Positions 12,099-25,202 of a stretch of 64,000 bases of DNA are shown piece by piece. Made by a program: the position numbers and the translations under genes. The stretch is taken from positions 9,932,501 to 9,996,500 of the forward strand of contig NC_053044.1 of assembly GCF_003473485.1 (NCBI RefSeq). Direction: 5' to 3'. This DNA is from Medicago truncatula (taxonomy: Eukaryota > Streptophyta > Magnoliopsida > Fabales > Fabaceae). Each line of letters begins with the position of its first letter. Within the stretch, counting starts at the first letter, position 1. The notes under the pieces were generated by a model. The model saw only the letters and a list, made by a program, of their open reading frames with translations, did no database searches and had not been told where the DNA came from.

Positions 12099-12879
12099 AG
12101 GTATTCATTGCCCACATCATTTATGAATGTTTGTTTTCAAATACTTCAGTTGCTGTAATTTTTGCGTCAAACTAAAGGTAGAACCAAGTCAGTACTAAGT
12201 AGAATCAAGTATTTTCTTTTGTGTCAAACTCGAGATAGAATCTAGGTAGTACTCACTAAGTTAGTTTTGTTTCCATTACTATCAAGAAGCTCACCACTTA
12301 ACCATCAAAGTCACACTCGTTGGGTTCAAATTAACTAATTTTTTTGTGTAAATTGTGTATCACCATAGATGACTGTCAAGACTAATGTCATTAAATCTAC
12401 AGAAGTGCTTATGTCACAATAAGACTAATCTATGTTCAAGTGCTTATGTGACAACTTAATATTGTGCACCCCTGCTCAAAGTCTATTCTGCAATGATCAA
12501 GTTGAGATTCTCGGCCACAAGCGAATTTGTTTGACAAATTGAGCTACACACATTGAATATAGTTTAACTCAGTTTTCTGGATATAGACATCAAAGTTAAC
12601 ATTGTTTAATATTAATGCTGCAAAAATTAGTAACTCAGCTATTGTTAGAAAAAGAAAAAGGGGGAATGTAATTCAATAGAGAATGTTTAGTCATATCCAC
12701 ACGCTTGAGGCTGCGTATATTGTTTCTGGTTTTCACATGGTCAAGAACATATGTTTCACACTGATCCCAATAAAAGGTTATACGGCTATTTACATGTTTA
12801 ATAACTGCCTCAGCAATATATATTCCCTTCTTTCAATAAAATTTTGTCATAACTATGAATATTTTTGAAGTACTTTGTA
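12099..12879. other. Spacer with no recognised gene
   Basis: Near-identical to 30338-31125 and related to 22011-22620. It contains phrases such as GTCAAACTCGAGATAGAATC and CACTCGTTGGGTTCAAATTAA. No open frame of note is seen. It may be the continuation of the LINE 3' region. Confidence 0.4.
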
Positions 12880-13400
12880 ACAAAGTTAAGAGATGACAAT
12901 GATACAAGCAGAGTTCATCCGCATCAGCAGATGAAAGGCACCGAAACCTGGCTGAAAAGCACTGACTAGATCAATAATTCCATTGCAAAAATAAAAAACA
13001 GAAAAAGCCTATGCACTGCTGCACGACTGCAGGCAGAAGCCAACCACCTCAAGACACCGTCGGGTTCCATCTACAACCGAAGCTCCAAAACCACCCCTGA
13101 TCAGACAAAACAGCAGCTCAGTTACAAGTAAATGGAACTAATAGAAAAAACATGAAAACGGATGGAAAGCCCTAGGAGCAGAAGAGAAACAATGCATCCC
13201 CTAGTTTGCTAGTTCTACTCTTCCCTGCTACAACAAGAGAGCACGGAGATACACAAGCCACCCTTCTGAATCACAACAATTCGACGGCCGAAAACAAGTC
13301 AAGGGGGAGACCAAGAAGCCAGAAACATAACATCCATAGCAGGGCACAGGAAATTGGGCACAACGAACCACGTAAAAAATAGAACACTACACAGAGACTT
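12880..13400 (-). repeat. GC-richer module, possible LINE 3' untranslated tail
   Basis: A block less AT-rich than its surroundings, from about ACAAGCAGAGTTCATCCGCA to GAACCACGTAAAAAATAG, duplicated at 31130-31640. Minus-strand translation gives a hydrophobic, cysteine-rich run of the sort found just beyond the RNase H part of plant LINEs. No domain can be named, so the identity is inferred from texture and from the nearby LINE pieces. Confidence 0.3.
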
Positions 13401-14947
13401 CCAATCCTAATAGACACAAATAAAGGATGAAGTTTTAGAACGTATTCTAAGTCTAAGTAAACAATTCAACATCTATTATGTTCAAATGAATCACAATTCA
13501 AAAGATAGCGAGGATTATTTTTAGGAGACACTAATACCATTTGGCCAGTTTCTTAAATTATTTTTATTTTCTCTAATTGCATAAACTTGTTGAAATATCG
13601 GAAGGAATAAATTCAATTAGCATCTCAAAACAAATAGGAGAATCAATAAAGATCAACATCAACATTCATAATGAAAAAGACATTTTAAGCTGCCACTATA
13701 AAGTATTTTCTTTTCTGCGCATTTTTGAAATTGCAACAAACCTCAAAAGATGAAAAATATAAAACAAAATAGATGACTAGTTTTTTATACTAAACCATGC
13801 AATATTCCATCATCCATTTTCCTTGTATACACAAATAAGAAAATTTTAAAATCATCTCCAACACAAGAAAGCTTCACATTGGTTCTTCTATCACACAACC
13901 AAGATATACAACCTCTGATGACAATTGTCAAGTAATGTAAAAACAGGCACAGTGGTAATAAAAGAGAAGGAAAAATTAAATTTATTCCTGAAACAAAAGA
14001 CATAATGTAAATTATTCTTGCATTTCCACAACAGATTGTAACCAAGTTTTCCAGATGCATTTCCACAACTAAAGAAAATCAAACCCTGTGAATTCTCACA
14101 TAGCACTGACTAAAACCAAGGATTATAAGAAACACTTGCATTAACAAATTAAAATTTATCCAACATCTATGATGATAAAGTAAATTAAATAAAGTGTGAG
14201 AATAATCAATTAGAAATCATAACTCTTCTCAATATATAAAAAATGTGTAGTGGGAATTGAGTAATCAATTCAAAATGATAACTTTTTGCAATAATACTGC
14301 AATATTTTGCGCTTGAACCTAGATATTTTGTCTCGTCATCTTTCTCTCTATATCCCCGGCATAAATTGATAATGTTTCCTGTTAGGATCTATAATTGTGA
14401 AGATCAAAATCCTAATAAATAATGCCTAGGAAAATTTTTAATAAAGCAAACAGGTTTTCTATCTCTTGTACAAGATTTAGCATTATAAGTAGCCAAGCAC
14501 TTGAGGAACCCAACAGTCACACATCGACGACGGTATCAAAAGATTCTTAGATCACGAGTCGAGGTACACATTCTCTATCCTAAAACATCTCGCTCTTTTC
14601 TCTCTTACTGACTTAATCGACATAGTGCCTTGCATGCACCCCTAACTCGCCACAACCACATCACCGAATGTCAATTTGTGATCAAAACACCTACCTTAGA
14701 AGCTAGTTTATATTAAGAGGAAAGAATCAACACACTGCACCAAACATTCTAAAATTAGATTATTCGATTTGAGATTTAGACATCTACGGACAACACTTCA
14801 GTTTAAGTGGGGGCAGACGTCCCTAATTTGGACTGCATGCATCGATCGGTCTCCACTCTAATAACATTAACTAAGCACAATAATGCAAATATCAGAAGCA
14901 AATAAGAAACTATTGAATGCAAGATAACATACTCTGTTACGATTCAA
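13401..14947. other. Downstream flank of the type A gene, no gene recognised
   Basis: Closely matched by 31641-33142. It contains AAGTAGCCAAGCACTTGAGGAACCC-like and CTTACTGACTTAATCGACA-like phrases that also occur, inverted, near 50880. I see no coding region. Confidence 0.5.
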
Positions 14948-16021
14948 TTAACTTTTGACAATCCACTCCGGTGCCGAGAATAAGCTGAGATATTCAGACA
15001 CAGACAATTGCTGACTTGGACCAACGCAATATTTACGGAAATAAGTACATATCTTGTATGCATCATCAATAAAGAAGACACAATTCCCTTTGGCAACACA
15101 CAAATCCGAAGCTGAAGCAGAAAATGAACATCCATTCACAAAGAACAAAACCCTATCCCCTAAACTCATCAACTTCACCCATCTTTTATTCTTCTCGTCA
15201 AGTCTAAACACATCAAAATTCATAAGATTCTCATAAATATTAACCAACAACAAGGCACCCTCACTCTCCACTAGTAATTTTCTATCTCCATGAATAAAAG
15301 GATTATCCACTAACTGGACACTCGAGTCCGATTCAATTGTAACTGTCCGACCAGTTTTGTCGACCAAGTAAAACCTCCTTTTAAACACACAAATATCTAC
15401 ATATTTAGTTGACATGTCGGAAATGGGTTTCCAAAATTTGTTGAGGTAACAGAACAGCATAGGATGGGGGAAATATTCCGAAATGCCGAGAACCATAGGG
15501 TTTTCTCCATTGCACGTGATTGCAAGGAACTTTTCACGCTTCTTGTTGTAGAAGAAATAGTTACCACGATTAATGTCTCCGTATTTCCGGATGAAATCGG
15601 TTCCTAAATTGAGGATGGAGAGTTTATTGAAGTCAAGCACACGAGGAAAACCATGAGAAGAGTAGACTGAGTTGAAGAGAAGGTGGAAGAGTCTGGTTTT
15701 GCCATGTGAGTTTTGGGTAACTCTAATCAACCAAGGACGAAGTGGCTTACCATGTCGGAGTGGTTTGATGAGAAAGAGAGTGCGTTTGAAGAGGCAGCAA
15801 AACCGAGAAGTGTTGGTGTTGTTGATGGTATCAGAGAGATTATATGAGAGTCGGAGGCGTGGAACCTTTAGGGTAGAATTGGGATGGTGATTTGAAATGG
15901 AACAGCGCCGCCACGTTGAACAAACCGATCGAAAATGAATGAGATCGAGTTCATCGTCGATTCTTTGCGATATCAAATTCAGAAGGTCAGTTGGGAGATC
16001 ACACCAGTCAGTCGACGCCAT
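14948..16021 (-). CDS. F-box/DUF295 protein, type A (MASTDWC), 357 aa
   Basis: Intact single-exon gene and the best reference for the type A subfamily here. The F-box spans residues 5-44 (DWCDLPTDLLNLISQRI, then LIHFRSVCSTWRR). DUF295 landmarks are MSTKYVDICVFKRRFYLV at 203-220, DKTGRTVTIE at 221-230, LLVESEGALLLVNIY at 249-263, VFRLDEKNKRWVKL at 271-284, SFSASASDLCV at 299-309 and the C-terminal FSAPEWIVKS. The ATG at 16021 lies in CCATGG and 60-70 bp downstream of a conserved CTAGGGTTTGTTACT block. Probable SCF substrate receptor by family; its substrate is unknown. Confidence 0.88.
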   Translation of the reverse strand: MASTDWCDLPTDLLNLISQRIDDELDLIHFRSVCSTWRRCSISNHHPNSTLKVPRLRLSYNLSDTINNTNTSRFCCLFKRTLFLIKPLRHGKPLRPWLIRVTQNSHGKTRLFHLLFNSVYSSHGFPRVLDFNKLSILNLGTDFIRKYGDINRGNYFFYNKKREKFLAITCNGENPMVLGISEYFPHPMLFCYLNKFWKPISDMSTKYVDICVFKRRFYLVDKTGRTVTIESDSSVQLVDNPFIHGDRKLLVESEGALLLVNIYENLMNFDVFRLDEKNKRWVKLMSLGDRVLFFVNGCSFSASASDLCVAKGNCVFFIDDAYKICTYFRKYCVGPSQQLSVSEYLSLFSAPEWIVKS

Positions 16022-19000
16022 GGCTGCTGTGTGTTACTAATTCTCCTTTCTTTAAAAGTAACAAACCCTAGTAGAACATGCTAGACGATTGAAAATTTAC
16101 TATTTAAGGATAACTTCAAGACAGTAAAAAAATCAATAATTTTATTTTAAAATCTCACTTTTTGTAAATCATTTATTTTTACGCAATTTTTTTGTAAACC
16201 TGGTTGCTCAATATTATAGATAGGGCATTGATGCACAAACGTACAAGATGCACAAAACTCTGCTAAACCAATCTATATTGATTTCTCATTGATCACTCTT
16301 GTCTCAAAATGTTGATAAACATGCTTGTATTCAGGGATGGAGCTAGAAGCAGCAGATGCCATGATCCCCTCGAACTTTTGGTAGAAAAAAAAAACTATAC
16401 TATTATGATAATTTTTCGGTTTCAATATTTATTTTTTGTGGACTTTATACGATGTTTTATACTGACATGGCCTTAAACAACCAAGTTCCTGGGCTTTATT
16501 ACACTACTCTTTAACTAAAATCATTAATTAACACCGAAAAATAAAGAATATGTTTTTCTCCCATTTATAGAAGAATCTTAATCCTTAACTAGAATTCTAA
16601 TTTATGATTCTTCACTGCAATTTGTAGTGTTTTGATCTAGGTAAAAGTAAATTTATCGTAGTTATTATATATCAACTATATATAGACGATCTTTTTGTAG
16701 TCTATACTTTTATCATCCACGGATTTAGTGACGAAGTTGAACTTGTCAAACAATCATCTGGTTTTACCTACATAACTTTGATTGTAGATATAGAGCTTAG
16801 TTACAATTTTCAACTTTTAATCTACAACTATTTTATGTGACTATACAATATGGATTTCAAGGGTTTTCGTGTGCGTGGTAGTCATTCCCTTCACCCGTGG
16901 AGGAAGGTGGGATGATAAAAAGCTTAGACTTGGGTCTAACAAATTCGGGCACGCGATGATCTAATTTGTGTACATGCAAAAAGTGAATGTTCAATACCTA
17001 ATTAACTACCTTCTTGTGTACACAATCACTCGATTCTAGTTTATATAAGTGCATGGACTATCTGTGTATAAATTCATGCCAAACTTTATTGTTTAGGTAT
17101 TTGAACACTAAAACCGCGGGAGATAAGCAGAAGTTGGAAATGATGGCAAACACTGAAACAATAATGTGGCAAAGAACTTCCAATGGAATAACAATTAAAA
17201 GAAAAGATTCACAAAACATGAAAGTATGGTATATCACAGATTTCCTATTCCCGAAAAGCTAGGAGATAAAGGGGAAATTCTAATATGCTGAAAAATGACT
17301 ACTATTATTTAATAATGAAATCTCAGAAAATTTTGCTGAAATTCAAAATAGTAACATCCTATATGATTCAATTAATATAAGAACAAGAAAATAGAATAAC
17401 CTTTTTGATACATTAAAATAAAATATAATCTAAATATTATAAACAGAATTTGAAACATTATTAAAAATTGCATAAAATGTTGCTTTGCTGCAACTAATAG
17501 CACCGACATCATTCATGTGTATAACAGGACCATCCAAATCTTCCCGATTGACCGAGTTATAATGTTCCAACTTATGTCTCCTATACATCAAAACCATACG
17601 AGAAAACAAAACAGAAAAGTTCCTTAATGTCTATGATGAGACAAGCTTATTTTCTTATTTTCACGACATCGATTCTTATTTTCTTGAAAATTTAAAACCA
17701 TGGACAGTAAAAGTAAGAGTTGCACTCTCAGATGAGACAAGCTTACAAGCAGCAATGGTTGAAAAATCCTAAATCTCTGCCACCTTTTTTGTAAAATATT
17801 TTTCAGCTAAGGTATCTATAGATGAAAAATTTATTAAAATCACTTGCAACTAGACACACACAATTGAGAATTGCAAGTAAATTGCTTCGTCAATATTTAT
17901 ATCAAAGGAAACAAAGACAGATACAAAGGAGACCACCAATTCAATATCATTTTACTCTATAAATTTTTATTTTTTATTTTTGAATCAGCAAAATTAATAC
18001 CGATAGGCCACTTACCGGAACAAGTTGTAACAAGGAGGGCTAGAGGAATACAAAACTGATGCATCAAGACTCGACTAGGCATATCAACAAACAGGAAATG
18101 AAAAAGATAAAGCCAAAGCAAACGGTAACAGTAACACCAAACTGTGCATAAAAAACTGCACCTAACAGACTGCAAAACACTGATACAATCTACTCAGTGC
18201 AAAGCAGACCTAAGAACACGTGCACAACAGCGGAGACGGACTGCGGATGCTCAAATCAGCCCCTGAAACAACTCCCAACTAGCTGAAATCACAGCATTCT
18301 CAGTTTGCAAAGCTGTCTATACTCTATACAGCTTAGCTAGCTTACTCTAGTTAGACCAAAAGACACATATAGCAGATTATAACTGATAACAGTATCTCTA
18401 AAGGATCATAAGTTCATAACAAATATACGCATGTCTATGAGCTTTAATACTTCTAAAATAAATAATGCAAGTATAACACCACCATCAAATTTTGAATAAC
18501 AACGTACACATAAAGATCATAGCAGAGTACATAAAGATCTGTTTTCAATCTTCTTTATATAAATCAAACATTGCTTCTAATTAAGCATCTTCTGAGTTCT
18601 GGACACTCCTTAGCTAGTTAATCACTCTTAGTCTGTTGTAAAACAACCCCTTTCAAGAAATGTGCTTAATTCAAATTTGCAAGCACCCAGCACCAAAACT
18701 CCTTAATGTCTGACCGAGTTATATTGTTCCAACTTATGTCTCCTTAATGTCTATGGGCACGATGTCTGCAGTATTTTTACAAGAAATGCAATATTAAGAA
18801 ATAATAAAGACAGAGATTTTTCTTCATACTATCTTGTTCTCTAAGAAAGGTAGAAACATGCAGTCCCATTATACATAACCTATGTTCTCATCAGCGAAGA
18901 GTTCCCCATAAATTCAAGTCTTCACTTATCAATATTAGCTAGTGTATTTCTACTAAATTCAAATGAATCCCATGCGTTAAATATCATGCTGCACTTATCA

Positions 19001-20573
19001 ATCTTCTTTTTCCATTAGGAGTGTTGTTCTTCTTAATTTAACCTTAGTGTTTGTCTTAATTGCAAATGTAAAGCTATATATTTGCATGATCTTAGACTTC
19101 TAATGAAAGGGTAAAAAATTAAGTTGATATTAGATAATTAATATTAAACAATAATTGAATCATTGAAGTAGTTTTAGTTCTCAAGGTTGTAAAAGATAAC
19201 TGCTCCTTATGAATTTTTTTCCCATATATAATTTCAAGCCCAAGTTTATTTTTTAGGCTTTACAAATTAAGTTATTCAGTCCACCAATGCAATAGTCAAT
19301 CTTATTGCAGGTTACTCTTATTATATACACCAAAAAGGCGGAAGCTAATCTATTTGATATCCCCATTCTACTTCCTATATCTATTAGAGGCAAGTGATGA
19401 GGCGAGACCAGGGTGGCCGGTGTCCCTGCTGCACTCTAAGGATTATAACCAATAAGGAGATGTTGAGAAAATTGCTTAGTTCCTCCCTTCTATAATGTTG
19501 TAAATGTCAAAGGACAGTAAATCTGGAGGGTAAGCAGAAGAAATACGAACAGTTTCACGAAATCGATTCTTACTTTCTTGAAAATTTAAAACCATGGTCA
19601 TTAAAACTAAGTTGCACTCTCAGATAAGGGTATCTCTAATGGATCATAAGTTCATAACAAATATACGCATGTATATGAGCTTTAATACTTATAAAATAAT
19701 GCAAGTCTAACTCCACTATCGAATTTTCAATAACAACGGAGAAATAAAGATTCTAGCAGAGTACATAGAGATCTGTTTTCAATTTTCTTTCTATAAATCA
19801 AACATTGCTTCTAACTAAGCATCTTCTGAGTTCAAAAAGCCCCTTGCAAGAAATGCGCTTAATTCAAATCTGCAAGCACCCAGCACCAAAAACAAGATCT
19901 CTATATCATTTCAGGATATAAACGCTTCTGAAACATAACCTAACTCTATTAATTAATTGCAATTATTGTAGATATTTGCAAAAGCAGCAATAACTATCAA
20001 GTATCAAAGCCAAAGAAAACACAACACTAATATTTTTACAACATGGTCATAATTATATCTAGTTCAAATACACATGACAAAACAATGTGGGGATTCCCAA
20101 TGCATATGTACTCTCTTTTTTTTTTTTTTCGTTTCAAAAAGAAAAGTACGAAATAAATCAGCTTCAAATTTACAAATACGTTAAACAAGAATTTGGTGCT
20201 TTAAATATTCATTGTCAACTTTATGAATGAGCATAATGGAAGAAGTTTGTTCCCTCAACAATTAAATGCTTTTACACTAATTTTTTTTAATGTCAGCAGT
20301 CGAGATCAACATATAAGTAAACTCAATTGAGATATGCAGTGTAACTGATCAACTAAGTTTCAACTTTATAGACCATAACATGATAATAATGCATTTGGTC
20401 AAAACATCAAATCAAAATAGCATAACTAACCTTGAATAAACACGAGACATCGTAAGAACATTTCAACGAAGTTCATTTTGAAAAGAATTTTTTTTATCCA
20501 ATCTAGCATCAGAAACAAAGTTGATGTTTACATGAACATAAGTGTTGATTATTTCCAGCACAATTCACCAACT
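16022..20573. repeat. Conserved intercopy spacer, copy 2
   Basis: Gene-free spacer between the type A gene at 14948-16021 and the type B pseudogene at 20574-21598. It shares landmarks with the other spacers (GTCATTCCCTTCACCC, GATAGGCCACTTACC, ACAAATATACGCATGT). It is longer because several segments occur twice: the TCTGAGTTC / AAGAAATG(T/C)GCTTAATTCAAAT run appears near 18590-18690 and again near 19820-19880. No gene is recognised. Confidence 0.65.
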
Positions 20574-21598
20574 TCAATGCAACCCGATCCATTTCTGAGG
20601 AGGCCAGAACAGCTTGGAGTTACAAGGGAAATTAGGTAAAATCTGACGTTTATCCAAGCAAAAAACACTGACGCTGACCCTGGTGGTGTAATGAACACAG
20701 AGATCATTGCTAAATATCACACAATTCCCATTTCTCAAACCCAAATCCGAAGCGGAAACAGAAAAAGTACTATCATCCCCCCAAAACAAAACCCTATCCT
20801 TCAAATTTCTCACCTTCACTTACTTCTTCTCTTTATTATCAAGCCAAAATACATCAAAGCTCACAACCCTCTCCATTCCAATCCCATCAACATAAAAAAA
20901 AAAAAAAAAAAAAACCACACACTTATTGACAAGCAACAACTCACCATCACTCTCCACCAATAATTTCTTACCTATATGAAACAAAACTTAAATCCTGTGG
21001 CTGTATAGTGACAGTGCGACCAGTAGAATCAACAGCAATAGGCTGCCCATTGAAAACACATACATCAACATAACCGCACCTCGGGAATTATTGTCCACTT
21101 CTCAATAATGTATTGGAAAATAGCAAGTCTCCCGGAAACATGAATAGTCAGAAGAGCGGAAGAAGGATACCGTTTTCCGTTGTAGTAATGAAAAGTGTGA
21201 TATGCAACGAGCTTTTGCTCGTAGATTAAGTTGAGAGAAAGGGCATTTTGAGAATATTTTCAAGGGAAGTCACCGTGACAAACTCATCGCCCTGAGATAG
21301 AAAGCAATATCGGTTAAAATCGACAACCTGACGGAAAAGAATAGAGAGTCTGTTGTCAGGTGAGAGAGGGTTCCAGAAGAGGCAATTTCTGTGATATGAC
21401 TCTCGACCGATCTTGACTAACCAAGAGCGGTTTAGGGCTTTTTTTTTAGAGGCTGGTTAGATGAGGAAGAGTGATCGTTTGAAGAGAGGCAAGATGTAAG
21501 CCCTGTTGCTGGAATGACTTTGGACTGTGGAAGGTAGTAAATTGAGATGATGATTTTTGGGAACGGAAGAGCGTCATGGTGAGCAGACAGATCGAAAA
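20574..21598 (-). pseudogene. F-box/DUF295 pseudogene, 5' end lost
   Basis: The last 80 codons are still open (KVRNLKDRVLF, SVSASDLGL, FWPPQKWIGLH). Upstream, the homology continues through pieces equivalent to PLFKRSLFLI and RSWLVKIG up to FRSVCSP near 21598, interrupted by several stops and frameshifts. A run of about 20 A at 20893-20912 lies inside the coding part. Homology ends abruptly at FRSVCS: the first 30 or so codons are missing and the sequence passes straight into unrelated DNA and a LINE fragment. It occupies the type B position of its pair. It is clearly non-functional. Confidence 0.8.
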
Positions 21599-21639
21599 CT
21601 ACTTTGATAGTATAATAATAGTTTTATGCAAGTTTTATA

Positions 21640-22010
21640 TTCAAAATCCTCTACAATTAAACAAATTAAATGACTGGGTTTTCTGTAACAAACTAAATCC
21701 CCTCTCATGTGATGATAATAAGAAAATCTTGTTGTTCACAAATCTCATGCTTGGAAGTATGGCGCTTAAGGATCTTACAACTTTCAACTTGGCCATGCTT
21801 AGCATACAAGGATGGAAATTTCAAACACATCCGAAATTTGTGGTGTCTCTGTTTGTTCAAAGTACATATAGAACTTGTGGATGCATCTCATTTACGGCGA
21901 CCCGAGCATTGGTCTCGAATTCAGCAATTGGAAGCCCCTACGTAAGTCAAAAACCAAGTTTGTTGCAAGTGTCGCGGTTGCTTTGCAACGAGAGCACATC
22001 TAAAAGGTAA
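21640..22010 (+). mobile_element. Internally deleted LINE fragment
   Basis: Same LINE piece as at 11440-12098 and 29680-30337, but the middle is missing. TTFNLAMLSIQGWK..THPK..VSLFVQS runs directly into STYRTCGCISFTATRA. In the other copies these two parts are separated by about 370 bp. The join falls at the shared short motif GTT(C/A)AAAG, consistent with a microhomology deletion. Confidence 0.65.
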
Positions 22011-22829
22011 AGGTATTCAATGCCCACGTCATTTTTTAATGTCTGTTTTCGATCCAAGTTTGGGGTGCATGTGATTTATGGAATGATATAGATAAAGCGG
22101 TATTGGGAACGAATACTACAGTTGCTGCAATTTTTCTGTCAAACTCGAGGTAGAGCCAAGTCAGTACTAAGTAGAATCAGGTGTTTTCTTTTGTGTCAAA
22201 CTAGAGGTAGAATCTAGTTAGTGCTCACTAAGTTGGTTTTGTTTCTATTACTATCAAGAAGCTCACCACTTAAACAACAAAGTCACACTCGTTGGGTTCA
22301 AATTAACTCATTTTTTAGTGTAAATTGTGTATCACCATAGATAACTGTCAAGACGAATGTCTTTAAATCTACAAAATATTCGCATAACCATAGTCCTACA
22401 ATGAGACTAATCTGTGTTCAAGTGCCTATGTCACAACTTAATATTGTGCACCCCTCCTCAAAGGGGTATTCTGCAATGATTGAGTCGAGATCCTCGGCCA
22501 CAAGCGAATTGTTTGACAAATTGAGCTACACCCATTGAATGTAGTTTAACTTTGTTTTCTGGATATAGACATCAAAGTTAACATTGTTTAATATTGATGT
22601 TATCAAAATTAGTAACAAGTATGAAAATATGTTATTCTCGACGCAGTTAAGAAGGTAAGATAAAAAATTGAATACAATGACGATGGTAAGGTTCATTTAG
22701 AAATGTTGATGTTGTTTGTCAATGCAAATGAGTTTGTTGTGTATTGTTCGATTATCCAAGAGAGTTTCAACATCAATAGGTTGAAAATGAGAAAGTATAT
22801 GAGCGCCAGGTCAAGACTGGTGGAGTAAT
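22011..22829. other. Spacer with no recognised gene
   Basis: The first 600 bp match 12099-12620 and 30338-30870, and homology fades after about 22620. No open frame of note. Confidence 0.4.
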
Positions 22830-23010
22830 GCTTGACTCAATATGGAACTTCTTGATGAAGATGTCAATTGGGAGTTTTTTAAGAGGCATAGACGAGTACT
22901 TTCCAGAGTCTGCTAGGTCAAGACTATGAAAGGAATTTCCAAAGTTACTTTAAGACAGAATGACTATTGGAAAGTATGTATCCAAGTTTGAGGACCTCTT
23001 TAAAAAAAAA
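22830..23010 (+). mobile_element. Possible Ty3/Gypsy gag fossil fragment
   Basis: Plus-strand translation in pieces resembles the retrotransposon gag region of plant Ty3/Gypsy elements (a W..FK...-like start, EYFPESAR, then a YVSKFEDL-like end). It is a short, clearly broken fossil with no LTRs seen nearby. The identification is tentative. Confidence 0.3.
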
Positions 23011-24113
23011 AAAAAAATTGAGGACCAAACTTACTAATTAAAAACACAATTATGGATTTGTTTGCAAAACCAATGTGACTATGAGTTGCACTTCTAGAGA
23101 CAAAATGATGGTTTGCCCACAAAAATATTATAGAATAGAATATTTGATATGACTAAAAATAGAATATTTCAAAAGTCATACCAATGATGCCGTAGTTAAA
23201 ATACCTCTGACACCACTAACAATATACAAGCATCATATCATATTGTACCCAAAAACAAAATCAAATCAACAGATTTTTACCAAGTTTTCTAAATGCATTT
23301 CCACAACAAAATAAAATCAAAACCTGTGAATTCTCAAGTAGCACAAACTGGCAACACAGCATGACATGCACATATCATAATCCAAAATAAACACAGAAAA
23401 ACAAAAACAAGTGAATTCTCCAAAAATGAAGACTTGAAGCAATAGAGAAAAAGTTAATATGACAAGAGAACTGATAATTTGAGAATTTGGGAAGGGAATG
23501 AAATGATGGAACCATAATACTGCCCCGGTATTTCAACATTAAGGAAACTTTGACAGGAACAAAGGAGACCACATCAACATAAACATTCAGTTTTGTGCTT
23601 TGAACCCGGAAATAGTCCTAGTAAAGGGTATGATGTAAAGTTTATGATTTTGTCTTTGATTCTGATTACGGACTCAGAAGCATATTATGCGTTTTAGTTT
23701 ATGCAGTAACATTAAAAACACATGTGCAGGCTCTTTACTCATCCAAATACATGAGATAAAGCTATCACAAATAATTGTAATCAGATATGTACAGCACAAT
23801 CAAGACTTGATAGCTGAAAAAGCCAAGGATGACAAGAAACACTTGCATCAACAAATTAAAATTTATCAAACATGTACAGTGATAAAGTAAATTAAATAAA
23901 GGGTGAGAATAATCAAATAGAAATTATATTAAGAGGAAAGGAGTAAGTCACTTAAATACTGCACCAAATATTTGAAGTGAGATTTAGACACCTAATTTGC
24001 ACTGCAAGCATCAGTCCCCGGTCTAATAACATAAACGAAGCACAATAATGCAAATATCACAAGCACATAACAAACCTTTCAATGCAAGATAGCATACTCA
24101 TTTACGAATTCAA
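23011..24113. other. Downstream flank of the type A pseudogene
   Basis: No gene. From about 23200 to 24113 it matches, in inverted orientation, 49817-50640 downstream of the plus-strand F-box gene: GCCAAGGATGACAAGAAACA here and its complement near 50140. The AACATAAACGAAGCACAATAATG phrase is shared with the other type A 3' flanks. Confidence 0.5.
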
Positions 24114-25202
24114 TTAACTTTTGACTATCCATTCAGGTGCCGAGAACAAGCTGAGATATTCCAAACCATCAGACACATAGTTAAAACATTTGCGATAATC
24201 AGACACAGACGATAGCTGACTTCGATCCAAGAGATAAACATAGTTCTCATGTAACTTGGAGGCATCATCATCAATAAAGACAACACAATTCCCTTTAGTA
24301 ACACACATATCCAAGGCTGAAGCAGAAAATGAACATTTATTCACGAAGAACAACACCCTATCCCCTAAACTCGTCAACTTCACCCATTTTTTATTCTTCT
24401 CGTCAAGACAGAACACATCAAAAGTCTTAAGATTCTCATAAATATTAACTAACAACAACTCACCCTCACTCTCCACCAGTAATTTTATATCTCCATGAAT
24501 AAAAGGATTATCCACTAACTGGACTCTCGAGTCTGATTCAATTGTAACTGTCCGACCAGTATTGTCGACCAAATAAAACCTCCTTTTAAACACACAAATA
24601 TCTACATATTTAGTTGACATGTCGGAAATTGGTTTCCAAAATTTGTTGAGCTAACAGAACAGCATAGGATGGGGGAAATATTCCGAAATGCCGAGAACCA
24701 TAGGGTTTTCTCCATTGCACGTGATTGCAAGGAACTTTTCACGGTTCTTGTTGTAGAAGAAATAGTTACGACGATTAATGTCTCCGTAGTCCATGATGAA
24801 ATCTGTTCCTAAATTGAGGACGGAGTGTTTGTTGAAGTCAAGAACACGAGGAAAACGATGATTAAAGTAGAGTGAATTGAGGAGTAGGTGGAAGAGTTTT
24901 TTGCCATGTGAGTTTTGGGTAACTCTGATCAACCAAGGACGAAGTGGCTTATGGTGTTGAAGCGGTTTGATGAAAAAGAGAGTGCGTTTGAAGAGGCAGC
25001 AAAACGGAGAAGAGGTATCAGAGAGATTATATGAGAGTTGTGGAACCTTGAGGGTAGAATTGGGATTGTGATTTGAAATGGAAGAGCGCCGCCACTTTGA
25101 ACAAACCGATCGAAAATGAATGAGATCAAGTTCATCGTCAATTCGTTGTGATATCAGATTCAGAAGCTCAGTTGGTAGTTCACACCAGTCAGTCGATGCC
25201 AT
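24114..25202 (-). pseudogene. F-box/DUF295 gene of type A with one nonsense codon
   Basis: The whole gene (363 codons) is in one frame from the ATG at 25202 to the stop at 24114, except for a single TAG at 24651-24653. This is codon 184; the paralogues have TAC (tyrosine) in FCYLNKFWKP. The F-box (residues 5-45), MSTKYVDICVFKRRFYLV, DNTGRTVTIES, FSASALDMCV and FSAPEWIVKS are all preserved on either side. It is either a young pseudogene, or it makes a 183-residue protein with the F-box but without most of DUF295. It is the counterpart of the more decayed copy at 5368-6442. Confidence 0.85.

Noticed and set aside
16330-16400. CAGGGATGGAGCTAGAAGCA followed by CCCC and A-rich DNA, similar to a plant hAT terminus; copies near 6800, 25360 and 37950
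   Set aside because: No partner end or target duplication could be found; it is treated as part of the conserved spacer.
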